From Hymenobacter negativus (GTDB taxonomy: Bacteria; Bacteroidota; Bacteroidia; Cytophagales; Hymenobacteraceae), in contig NZ_JAGETZ010000002.1 of the NCBI RefSeq assembly GCF_017571495.1, forward strand, positions 310,001 to 374,000: a stretch of 64,000 bases of DNA. Reading direction: 5' to 3'. Shown here in pieces: positions 1 through 8,012 of the stretch; the first letter of the stretch is position 1; every line of letters starts with the position of its first letter. The position numbers were made by a program, and so were the translations under genes. The notes under the pieces were generated by a model that had not been told where the DNA came from, did not search any database, and was given only the letters and a program-made list of their open reading frames with translations.

Positions 1-270
1 GGGGCCCGCTGGCTCTCAAACGAAGTCGATAAAACGATGCTACGGCTTGCGATAACCAAAGTAGCAGCTGCGCCTGCTGACGCCAGTAAGGCCAGCCTAT
101 TGGCTCAAGCATCCCCTTCTAAAGCAGTGCAGATTGCCGAACAAGTCTTTGAATCAGCACCTGCACCGGTTGAAAGCAAGGTTGATGAGTTGGCGCTTGA
201 ATTGGCCGCCGGTCAGAGCAGCGCTGAAAGTATGCTCACAGAATTAGCCTCCAAGCTGAAATCAAAATAG
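1..270 (+). CDS. C-terminal end of a gene cut by the window start, unknown function
   Basis: The reading frame is open from the first base through to the TAG/TAA region at 268-270, so this is most likely the tail of a larger protein rather than a complete 77-residue gene starting at the ATG at 37. The visible 89 residues are rich in Ala, Ser, Glu and Lys, with no membrane segment and no motif I recognise; the end looks helical and charged. It precedes three further same-strand genes with short gaps and could be the upstream member of that group. The function is unknown. Confidence 0.45.
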   Translation, partial: GARWLSNEVDKTMLRLAITKVAAAPADASKASLLAQASPSKAVQIAEQVFESAPAPVESKVDELALELAAGQSSAESMLTELASKLKSK

Positions 271-335
271 CATATGAAGATTTAAGGGTCAATTTTTTGG
301 CTCGCTGTTAGTTATAGCTTCTCGTGCGTCCGTTT

Positions 336-698
336 ATGAAAGAAGTAGCTGAAAGCCGGGTTGTTACATTGCCCGATGACCAACCTCTGTCCGTTACCCT
401 GCGCATTGGCAATGTGCAGCGCGGCGGTTCGATTATCCGGCTTCAACGCAACGGCGTTTCGACGCAGCTGGCCCGGGCCAATGAAATTACGGGCGTTATT
501 GTCGGAACCGGAAGTTCGCTACGCGGTGGTGTAATGCAGGTCATTACGGTAGTGGTGGACGTGAACCCTGATAGCAACTGGACAAATGTCACACATCAGC
601 TGACTGCCGGTAATCAAGTAGTTATAAGGGAGGATTTTCACGAAGAGGCGCCCGATGACCGGCTGGTTCGCTATACAATTAGCTACACGATTAACTAG
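336..698 (+). CDS. Small beta-rich hypothetical protein
   Basis: A protein of 120 residues if started at the ATG at 336; a GTG at 324 in the same frame would add four residues. It has alternating hydrophobic and polar stretches typical of a beta sandwich, no signal peptide, no transmembrane segment and no cysteine. I do not recognise a family. It ends 7 nt before the start of the next gene (706), so the two are almost certainly co-transcribed. The neighbours (a secreted protein and a membrane hydrolase) suggest an accessory module of unknown purpose. Confidence 0.55.
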   Translation: MKEVAESRVVTLPDDQPLSVTLRIGNVQRGGSIIRLQRNGVSTQLARANEITGVIVGTGSSLRGGVMQVITVVVDVNPDSNWTNVTHQLTAGNQVVIREDFHEEAPDDRLVRYTISYTIN

Positions 699-705
699 CG
701 AACCA

Positions 706-1791
706 ATGAAAACTACGCTACTAACAGGGTTTTTCTGCTTGGTCAGCAGTTGGGCTGCCGTTGCTCAGTCAGTGGCTCCCGCACCTACTGTAGGAAGTCC
801 TGAGTCATTGAAAGTGGTGCTTAAAAATCTGCGGGTGCCCATATCTCCCGGCATTGCGCTACTCGATAAAGCACCAACCAACATTGAGAGGGCCAGCACC
901 CCGCATGCGCTGGGCGTGACACTGCTCAACGGCTTGCAGGGCAAGGATTTTGCTTTAGCGGTAGCTCCTTACTGGCTGTTCAACCATCCTGGGCTTACTT
1001 ATGCGAAGTACCGGGATGCAACCTTTGCGAATCGAGTGGCCCAGATTGTGCGGGATGTTGATGTGTCGGGCGCCGTCGTCTCTGCAACTGATTCGACGAG
1101 CAATGCGGCGGTAGGACTGCGGACAAACCTGTTTCGCATTGCCCGCAAAGACCCGCTGAACGCCACGTTACGGAAGAAGTACGAGGCTAAAGTCGACTTC
1201 TGGGCGCTGGAAGTGGCCGGAATGACTGCTGCTGACCCTGGCTTTAATGCAGCAAAGGATTCGGCTACGCACTATGGCGATAAACTGCAGCAGGTGTTGG
1301 TGGCGGAGTATAACGAGCCGGCGTTTCAAGTTAGCCTTGCCGGTGCCTACGCTTACCAATACCCCGACCGGGACCTGCGCGCCCGAAAGAGTGAGCGTTA
1401 CGGCGCCTGGCTCACCGCCGACTGGCGCCCCAAACGATACTTCGAAGCACTTCTGGTAGCGCGTTGGCAGCATTTGCCTACTGCGGGCACCACGGCCCAG
1501 GGCGAAGCTAAGAGCACCGCCGATGCCGTCGATTTAGGTTTTCGGGGCGGGTTCAACATCCCGCTACCAGGGCTTCAGCGCGACTGGTACCTGTCGCTGG
1601 AATACCTGCGGCGGTTTGCCGATGACAAGGCTGTAGCAGGCAAACGGGTAGCCTTTGTAACGGAGGCAGAGGTGACGGACGGTATTTATTTGACGGGTAC
1701 GTTTGGCGAGGATTTTGGGCCAAAACACCCGGTTGTGGCCTTGCTGGGTATCAACTTCGGCTTTGCTACACAGTCGCAACAAGCACGCTAG
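706..1791 (+). CDS. Secreted protein of unknown function, probable envelope protein
   Basis: A 361-residue protein. The start at 706 is chosen because it begins a clear signal peptide (Met-Lys, hydrophobic core, then Ala-Val-Ala-Gln at about 16-19); the frame stays open upstream to 655 but that extension overlaps the previous gene. The mature part lacks cysteines and has amphipathic beta stretches alternating with Tyr/Arg-rich turns towards the C-terminus (for example YLSLEYLRRF and a final LLGINFGF), which fits an outer-membrane barrel or barrel-like protein. I recognise no named family. It lies 7 nt after the small beta-rich gene and 61 nt before the tandem hydrolase gene, consistent with one transcription unit. 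Confidence 0.6.
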   Translation: MKTTLLTGFFCLVSSWAAVAQSVAPAPTVGSPESLKVVLKNLRVPISPGIALLDKAPTNIERASTPHALGVTLLNGLQGKDFALAVAPYWLFNHPGLTYAKYRDATFANRVAQIVRDVDVSGAVVSATDSTSNAAVGLRTNLFRIARKDPLNATLRKKYEAKVDFWALEVAGMTAADPGFNAAKDSATHYGDKLQQVLVAEYNEPAFQVSLAGAYAYQYPDRDLRARKSERYGAWLTADWRPKRYFEALLVARWQHLPTAGTTAQGEAKSTADAVDLGFRGGFNIPLPGLQRDWYLSLEYLRRFADDKAVAGKRVAFVTEAEVTDGIYLTGTFGEDFGPKHPVVALLGINFGFATQSQQAR

Positions 1792-1852
1792 CAACTATAA
1801 GAAACAGGCTTGTTTGGATAACGGGCCAGTGCTGATAATCTAACATCGGTCT

Positions 1853-3616
1853 ATGCAACCCCTGTCCGGAACAAACCCCATGAGCGAGTACGAGAACACG
1901 GTTTCGCGCAAGCTCATTGTCCTGCTGCATGCTTACACTTCTTCACCGAAGGCACTGCACGCTGTGCGCCAAGTAGTCGCTACCGCTTATCCAGTAGCTG
2001 AAATTTGGGTGCCGGCTTTGCCTACCAACATGTGGTCGACCGCAGACCCTAATGCCATTGTCAGCCACCTTTTGGCTGGAATAGACGAGAGGTGGAATGA
2101 AAGCGCTAACTCAGAAAGACCGTACGGTAGCATTGTTCTGATTGGGCATAGCATAGGCGGCCTGCTGGCACGCAAGGTGTACGTAGCCGCCTGCGGACAA
2201 AATGATTGGGCTCCATTAGAACCTGACCTGGTGTTGGCTGGCCCGAAGCCGTGGGCTGCAAAAGTGGAGCGCCTGATACTGCTGGCTGGTATGAACCGAG
2301 GGTGGAGCATTTCCCATCACCTTTCTATTCCCACTGCTATTATATTCAGCTTGGGGACAGTGCTGACTATTCTATTTCGATTGCTTGGAGGTGGCCGGCT
2401 ACTCATCAATCAGGTTCGGCTAGGGGCCCCCTTCATTACCCAGCTTCGGCTGCAATGGCTTGCAATGCGCCAGGCTGCTGCCCGAAAGGGAATAGGAGGA
2501 GCTCTGACGGTGCAGCTATTGGGCACGAAGGACGACGTAGTTGCTCCGCAGGATAACATTGACCTGATTACGGGCAGCGACTTTGTGTACCTGGATGTGC
2601 CAGCATCAGGCCATCAGAATATTCTTGAGATGAGCGGCCCGGGTGCGGCCGCTGGTCGTCGAGCCGTATTTGCGGATGCTTTAATAATCTCAGATGCAGC
2701 GTTAAAAGCCAGGTCGGTGGAGCTGGAAGACTTGCGTCCTCAGCCCCCCTTACCAGAGGTAACAGATGTCATCTTTGTTATCCACGGCATTCGCGATGAA
2801 GGTTTCTGGACTCAAAAAATTGCCCGTCATATCAAAGAAAAAGGGCGGCAGGCCTTGCCGAGAAAAGTATTTGCAACCGAGACTTCCAGCTACGGCTATT
2901 TCCCGATGCTGCCGTTCATTCTGCCGTGGGTTCGGCGCGCCAAGGTAGAATGGCTGATGGACCAGTACACGCAGAACAAAGCGCTGTACCCCAATGCCCG
3001 ATTTTCCTACTTCGGGCACAGTAATGGCACTTATATGCTAGCCAAAGCACTAACGCAGTACCCTGCCTGTCATTTTGAAAACGTTGTTTTTGCCGGAAGT
3101 GTGGTCCGTACTGATTATGCGTGGGAACCATTGCTTCGTCAGGGGCGAGTAAAAGCTGTTCTGAACTATGTAGCAACGGCCGATTGGGTGGTTGCTTTTT
3201 GTCCTAAGACATTGGAAATGCTACACTGGCAGGATTTGGGCAGCGCCGGACACGACGGATTCAAGGATGGATATGCTCAACATAACGGCCCAGCCCTCAT
3301 TCAGCAAGCCAAATACGTTGAAGGAAGACACGATGCAGCCCTTAAAGAAGAAAACTGGGACTCAATTGCCGATTTTATTGTGTCGGGGCCAAGTGCTCAA
3401 CAGCAGCAAATCATACCGAAAGTGCTGCATAGAAATGAACAAGTTTCGTGGATTTCGTTCGGTAGTAAACTGCCAGTGTTGCTATTGGCAGCCATCGGAT
3501 TATTCTACTTAGGATACTGCCTGCTACACGGACTCAGTTGGACAGCAGGAGAAGTACGGGTATTGGCATTCGGAATATATCTCGCAGTGATTTGGAAAAT
3601 AGTTACTTGGCTATAA
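1853..3616 (+). CDS. Tandem alpha/beta-hydrolase membrane protein
   Basis: A protein of 587 residues (an alternative start at the ATG at 1880 removes nine). Two hydrolase-like units lie in one chain. The first has a nucleophile elbow GHSIGG at 98-103 (Ser100), a candidate acid in GTKDDVV (224-230) and a candidate His254 in ASGHQN. The second starts with VIFVIHGIRDE near 307 and has a second elbow GHSNGT at 388-393 (Ser390), with His497-type candidates less clear. A hydrophobic stretch lies at about 160-180 and two probable membrane helices at about 539-560 and 567-585. Lipase or esterase activity at the inner membrane is inferred from the elbows only. It is the last gene of a four-gene same-strand run. 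No similar duplicated hydrolase is known to me by name. Confidence 0.65.
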   Translation: MQPLSGTNPMSEYENTVSRKLIVLLHAYTSSPKALHAVRQVVATAYPVAEIWVPALPTNMWSTADPNAIVSHLLAGIDERWNESANSERPYGSIVLIGHSIGGLLARKVYVAACGQNDWAPLEPDLVLAGPKPWAAKVERLILLAGMNRGWSISHHLSIPTAIIFSLGTVLTILFRLLGGGRLLINQVRLGAPFITQLRLQWLAMRQAAARKGIGGALTVQLLGTKDDVVAPQDNIDLITGSDFVYLDVPASGHQNILEMSGPGAAAGRRAVFADALIISDAALKARSVELEDLRPQPPLPEVTDVIFVIHGIRDEGFWTQKIARHIKEKGRQALPRKVFATETSSYGYFPMLPFILPWVRRAKVEWLMDQYTQNKALYPNARFSYFGHSNGTYMLAKALTQYPACHFENVVFAGSVVRTDYAWEPLLRQGRVKAVLNYVATADWVVAFCPKTLEMLHWQDLGSAGHDGFKDGYAQHNGPALIQQAKYVEGRHDAALKEENWDSIADFIVSGPSAQQQQIIPKVLHRNEQVSWISFGSKLPVLLLAAIGLFYLGYCLLHGLSWTAGEVRVLAFGIYLAVIWKIVTWL

Positions 3617-3725
3617 CGAGTCAATCCAGCTAAGAAGCAAATGGCTGTGCGCGCTGCTACCTTTTTGGCGTTACTTCGTTAAAAAGTTAATCCGCGACAC
3701 ATTGTATAGCTCTACATTCTTCTAA

Positions 3726-4652
3726 ATGCCATCTGTTTTCTTGCGCGCCAGCTCATCATTGTTTTTGTTGGGCATTGGCCCTTTCAATCTGCTCATGGCC
3801 CAAACTACTCCTGCTCCCAACTCCATTCTCGCCGGTTCCGCCACCCCGCAGCTGGTGGCCCGGCAGTTCAAATTTACCGAAGGCCCGGCCGTGGATAAGG
3901 CCGGCAACGTCTACTTCACCGACCAGCCCAACGACAAAATCTGGAAGTATTCCACCGACGGCAAGCTCAGCGTTTTCCTGGAGAAATCGGGCCGGGCAAA
4001 TGGGACCTACTTTGATAAAAAAGGCAACCTACTGGCCTGCGCCGACGAGCACAACGAAATCTGGTCCATCGCGCCCGACGGCAAAGCCACCGTGTTGCTG
4101 AAAGACGCCCAAGGCCACCAGCTCAACGGCCCCAACGACCTGTGGCTGCACCCCACCAACGGCATCATCTACTTCACCGACCCTTACTACCAGCGCGACT
4201 ACTGGACACGCAAAGCGCCTGACCCCGCCCTCGGCGGCCAGAAGCTGTACTATCTGCCCAAGGACCAGTCACAGCCCGTGGTAGCAGATGACAAGCTGCA
4301 GAAGCCTAACGGCATTGTGGGCACGCCCGATGGCAAGCTGCTCTACGTGGCCGACATCGAAGCCAACAAAACCTACCGCTACCAGATTGCGGCCGACGGC
4401 AAGCTGACCGACCGCGAGCTTTTCGTACCGAAAGGCTCCGATGGCATGACCATCGACAACGAGGGCAACGTGTACCTTACCGGCAAGGGCGTGACGGTGT
4501 ATAATGCCGCTGGCCAACAAATCCAGCACATCGACGTGCCAGCCGAATGGACCGGCAATGTGTGCTTCGGCGGCAAGGACCGAAAAACCTTGTTTATCAC
4601 CGCCTCGGAGGCGGTTTACATCTTGCCACTGCGCGTGCATGGGGTGAATTGA
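3726..4652 (+). CDS. SMP-30/gluconolactonase-family protein, exported
   Basis: A 308-residue six-bladed beta-propeller of the SMP-30/gluconolactonase/LRE-like family, which hydrolyses sugar lactones or related esters using one divalent metal. The family landmarks are visible: FTEGPAVD (metal Glu, about residue 51), a repeated DGK pattern closing each blade, LNGPNDLW (metal Asn, about 137), KPNGIVGTPDGK, and GSDGMTIDNEGNVY (metal Asp, about 239). The first 26 residues form a signal peptide ending in LLMAQ, so it acts in the periplasm or outside. The following metalloprotease gene has its own promoter, so this gene is probably transcribed alone. The substrate cannot be read from the sequence. 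Confidence 0.9.
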   Translation: MPSVFLRASSSLFLLGIGPFNLLMAQTTPAPNSILAGSATPQLVARQFKFTEGPAVDKAGNVYFTDQPNDKIWKYSTDGKLSVFLEKSGRANGTYFDKKGNLLACADEHNEIWSIAPDGKATVLLKDAQGHQLNGPNDLWLHPTNGIIYFTDPYYQRDYWTRKAPDPALGGQKLYYLPKDQSQPVVADDKLQKPNGIVGTPDGKLLYVADIEANKTYRYQIAADGKLTDRELFVPKGSDGMTIDNEGNVYLTGKGVTVYNAAGQQIQHIDVPAEWTGNVCFGGKDRKTLFITASEAVYILPLRVHGVN

Positions 4653-4657
4653 TGGAG

Positions 4658-4687
4658 TTGTTTCAACGGATTAGGCGGCTATATTTG
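4658..4687 (+). promoter_or_regulatory. Promoter of the metalloprotease gene (TTG-N19-TATATTTG)
   Basis: TTG at 4658-4660, 19 nt spacer, then TATATTTG at 4680-4687: an exact fit to the Bacteroidota -33/-7 consensus. The start codon follows 26 nt later, which supports the TTG start at 4714. Confidence 0.65.
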
Positions 4688-4713
4688 GCTGACTACATTT
4701 TTAGCCTACTCCG

Positions 4714-7700
4714 TTGAGAAAAAACTACTTATCCAATGCCCGACACTGGCTCGGCAGCTTGGTGCTATTGCTCAGCATTCAACCCGTTGCGCATGGGCAG
4801 ACTTCTTTGCCTGTTGCGCTATTTCAAGATGAAGCGCCAAGGACATCTCCATTGCTCTCGGCCCTCGAACGTGCCCGGCCGCTAGCGCTGGATGTTGCTG
4901 CCGCCCGCCTCGCGCTGGCTGCCGCGCCACCCGAGGGCCGTGCTACTGCTGCGCCGCTGGTGCTGGCGCTGCCCTTGCCAAATGGAGGCACCGGTCGCTT
5001 CGCCGTGTGGCAAACGGCCGTGATGGCCCCAGCGCTGGCCACCCGCTACCCCGAGATTCAAACCTACGCCGGCCGGGGGCTCGACGATGCCACGGCCACC
5101 GTGCGCCTCGACATCACCCCGGCCGGCTTTCATGCGCAGGTGCTGTCGGCGGCCGTAGGCACTGTTTACATCGAACCCGGCCAGCGCGGCGATGCCCGGC
5201 ACTACCTCAGCTTTTTTAGCCGTGATGCACGCCCAGAGGCCAGGCCTGGCATGGTGTGCCAGCAACCACCCGTTAAAGCCAAGGAGCTGGCTACTGGGGC
5301 TGCGCGGGTAGTGCAGCCGGGCGGTGGCGGGCCGGCGGCTATTGGTAGCGGTGGCTTGCTGCGGACCTACCGCCTGGCCGTGGCTGCTACCGGCGAGTAC
5401 ACCCAGTTCCACGGTGGCACGGTACCGCAGGCCATGGCGGCCATTGTAACGAGTGTCAACCGCATAAATGGTCTATTTGAAACCGAGGTAGCCGTGCGCT
5501 TCGTGCTGATTGCCAACAATAGCGCGCTCATTTACACTGACCCCACCACCGACCCCTACACTGACGGCGACTCCATGGCCATGCTACCCGAAAACCAGGC
5601 GACCATCGACAACGTCATCGGCACGGCTAATTATGACATGGGGCACGTATTCGGGGGGCAGAATGCTGGTGGGCGTGGTGCCTACACCTCCGTATGCCAG
5701 CCGGCTACCAAGGCGCAGGGCGCTACGGCACTGCTGAATCCGGTCGGGGACTTCTTCAACGTGAAGTATGTGTGCCATGAGTTTGGCCATCAGTTCGGGG
5801 CACACCACATTTTCAACAGTGATGCGGTTACCAATTGCGGCCCTAACCGGACGGCCGGTACGGCTTGGGAGCCGGGTTCGGGCAGCACCATTATGTCGTA
5901 CTCCGGGCTATGCCCCGGCCAGGATATTCAGAATTACTCGGACCCGTACTACAACATCGGCAGCTATGAGGAAATGCGGGCCTTCATCGTGACCACGACC
6001 TGTGCCGTGGTTGCCGGTACCGGCAATACGCCGCCCCAGGTGAGCGTTCCACAAGGTGGCCTCACACTGCCTATTGGTACGCCATTTGTGCTCACGGCCA
6101 GTGGAGCCGATGCCGAGGGCGATGCCCTCGTGTATAGCTGGCAGGAACTTGACCTGGGCTCACCCGGTGGGCCAACGGTGCCGCAGGCAGCCAACGACAA
6201 TATTCCCTTATTCCGTGCTTTGCCTCCCACTACGGTGCCCACCCGCTATTTTCCCCAGTTGAATGATGTGGTGAATAATGTTGCCACAATTGGCGAGCGA
6301 CTGCCCACAGTCACGCGCCGGCTCACATTTAAATGCGTGGCCAAGGACTTGCACCAAAGCGCCCTCGGAGTAATTGGTGGCGTCACAACCAGCGACTCGG
6401 TGAAGCTGCGCGTGACTAGTGCGGCCGGGCCTTTCGTGGTTACCAGTCCCAATACGGCGCTGAGCTGGGTAGGTGGCTCGACCTACAACGTGACTTGGAG
6501 CGTGGCCGGCACCACTGCCAACGGTGTGAACTGCGCCCTCGTCAATGTACGGTTGAGCACCGATGGTGGCTATACCTATCCCACCGCCCTGGCCCTGAAC
6601 GTGCCGAACAACGGTACCACCGCCATTACGCTGCCCAGCGTGACTACCACGCAGGCCCGTATCATGGTGGCCGCCGCTGATAACTACTTCTTTGATATTT
6701 CAAATGCCAACTTCACTATCAGCAGCCCCAGCGTATGCCCGCCGCCCACGGCATTGGTCGTAAGCAACATCACCAATACCGGTGCACGGGTAGCTTTCAA
6801 TCCCGGCAGCGCTGCTCAACAATACGTGGTAACGACTGTGCCCGCTACTACTGCGCAAACCGTAACAACCTCGCCGATAACCCTAACTAGCCTGCTGCCC
6901 GGCACGGCTTACACGGTGTACGTGGCCAGCACCTGTAGCGGCGGGAGTACTTCGGTTGCGGGCTCGGCGAGCTTCACGACCATGGCACCGCCACTGTGTG
7001 GCGCTCCATCAGACCTGGCCGTGACCAGCCGAACTATGACGGGTGGAACCTTCAATTTCGTGGGCTCTTCAACCGCCACCAGCTACACCATAACAACCAT
7101 CCCCGCCACTACCAGTCAAACCGTGGCTGCCGGGCCCGTGACGCTAACGGGCATGACGGCCGGAACCACCTACACGGTGCAGGTAGTGAGCAACTGCGCA
7201 AACGGTGCCACTTCAGCCGCTGCCAGCCTGCGCTTCCGCACCGTGCCGCTGGTGCCCACCAATGATTTATGCAGCAATGCGCTGCCTCTGGCTTGCGGCC
7301 AGCGGGTTACGGGCAGTACCGAAAGCGCCACCGCCACCGGCGACCCCACCACCTTCTGCGGCGAGAGCGTAGACGGTGGTGGCGTGTTCTACACCATTGC
7401 GGGCACCGGTGGCAGCATCACCCTTACCAATTGCGACTTAGCCACCGATTACGATACCAAACTCTTCGTGTACCAAGGGGCCTGCGGCGGCCCCTACACT
7501 TGCATTGCCGGCAACGACGACACCAATGCTGCGGGTTGTGCTCAGCCTTCTACCGTCACGTTCAATTCGGTACAGGGCGTTTCGTACCTGGTTTTTGTGT
7601 CGGGCTACGGCGGCGACAAAGGCAACTACGCGCTGCTAGCTAGCTGCGCCACCGTATCGGCCACGGCTAGTGCGGCTGCCGCCACGTTTGAGGTGTGGCC

Positions 7701-7923
7701 TAATCCAGCGGGCACCCGTGGTGCTTTCCGCATAACGTTGGCCACCCCGACTACCGCTGCTACCGCCACGCTGTGCAACGTGCTGGGCCAGCGAGTAGCA
7801 CAGCGAGCATTTGTGGGCTCAGCAACTGAGTTATCTACGGTTGGGCTGGCCGCAGGCACCTACCTGTTGGCGGTGCAGGTTGTGGGCCAGGCGCCGGCCG
7901 TGCGTCGCGTAGTGGTGGAGTAG
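4714..7923 (+). CDS. Secreted zinc metalloprotease, reprolysin/M12B-like, T9SS cargo
   Basis: A 1069-residue protein started at a TTG codon: this is the only start that includes the signal peptide (RKNYLSNARHWLGSLVLLL... ending HGQ), and a consensus promoter sits just upstream. The propeptide-like region (to about 215) is followed by a metzincin catalytic domain with the zinc motif HEFGHQFGAHH (His355, Glu356, His359, His365) and a Met-turn at Met394 (STIMSYS). Then come a Ig/cadherin-like region, two fibronectin type III-like repeats (about 675-850), a PPC-like domain with paired cysteines (about 850-975), and a C-terminal type A sorting domain starting near FEVWPNPAG and ending in RRVVVE. 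It is predicted to cross the outer membrane through T9SS, losing the C-terminal domain, and to degrade extracellular protein. Confidence 0.9.
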   Translation: MRKNYLSNARHWLGSLVLLLSIQPVAHGQTSLPVALFQDEAPRTSPLLSALERARPLALDVAAARLALAAAPPEGRATAAPLVLALPLPNGGTGRFAVWQTAVMAPALATRYPEIQTYAGRGLDDATATVRLDITPAGFHAQVLSAAVGTVYIEPGQRGDARHYLSFFSRDARPEARPGMVCQQPPVKAKELATGAARVVQPGGGGPAAIGSGGLLRTYRLAVAATGEYTQFHGGTVPQAMAAIVTSVNRINGLFETEVAVRFVLIANNSALIYTDPTTDPYTDGDSMAMLPENQATIDNVIGTANYDMGHVFGGQNAGGRGAYTSVCQPATKAQGATALLNPVGDFFNVKYVCHEFGHQFGAHHIFNSDAVTNCGPNRTAGTAWEPGSGSTIMSYSGLCPGQDIQNYSDPYYNIGSYEEMRAFIVTTTCAVVAGTGNTPPQVSVPQGGLTLPIGTPFVLTASGADAEGDALVYSWQELDLGSPGGPTVPQAANDNIPLFRALPPTTVPTRYFPQLNDVVNNVATIGERLPTVTRRLTFKCVAKDLHQSALGVIGGVTTSDSVKLRVTSAAGPFVVTSPNTALSWVGGSTYNVTWSVAGTTANGVNCALVNVRLSTDGGYTYPTALALNVPNNGTTAITLPSVTTTQARIMVAAADNYFFDISNANFTISSPSVCPPPTALVVSNITNTGARVAFNPGSAAQQYVVTTVPATTAQTVTTSPITLTSLLPGTAYTVYVASTCSGGSTSVAGSASFTTMAPPLCGAPSDLAVTSRTMTGGTFNFVGSSTATSYTITTIPATTSQTVAAGPVTLTGMTAGTTYTVQVVSNCANGATSAAASLRFRTVPLVPTNDLCSNALPLACGQRVTGSTESATATGDPTTFCGESVDGGGVFYTIAGTGGSITLTNCDLATDYDTKLFVYQGACGGPYTCIAGNDDTNAAGCAQPSTVTFNSVQGVSYLVFVSGYGGDKGNYALLASCATVSATASAAAATFEVWPNPAGTRGAFRITLATPTTAATATLCNVLGQRVAQRAFVGSATELSTVGLAAGTYLLAVQVVGQAPAVRRVVVE

Positions 7924-7927
7924 GAGA

Positions 7928-7995
7928 GGGCGTTTATTAAAATCAAAAAGGCCGGCGCTGAGTAACGCCGGCCTTTTTGATTTTAATAAACGCCC
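7928..7995. terminator. Bidirectional terminator, perfect 30-bp stem
   Basis: Arms at 7928-7957 and 7966-7995 are exact reverse complements with an 8-nt loop. The GC-rich inner stem is bordered by A5 and T5 runs, so it works as an intrinsic terminator in both directions for the convergent protease and ettA genes. Confidence 0.9.
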
Positions 7996-8012
7996 GGTTT
8001 CCGAAGCAGTTG

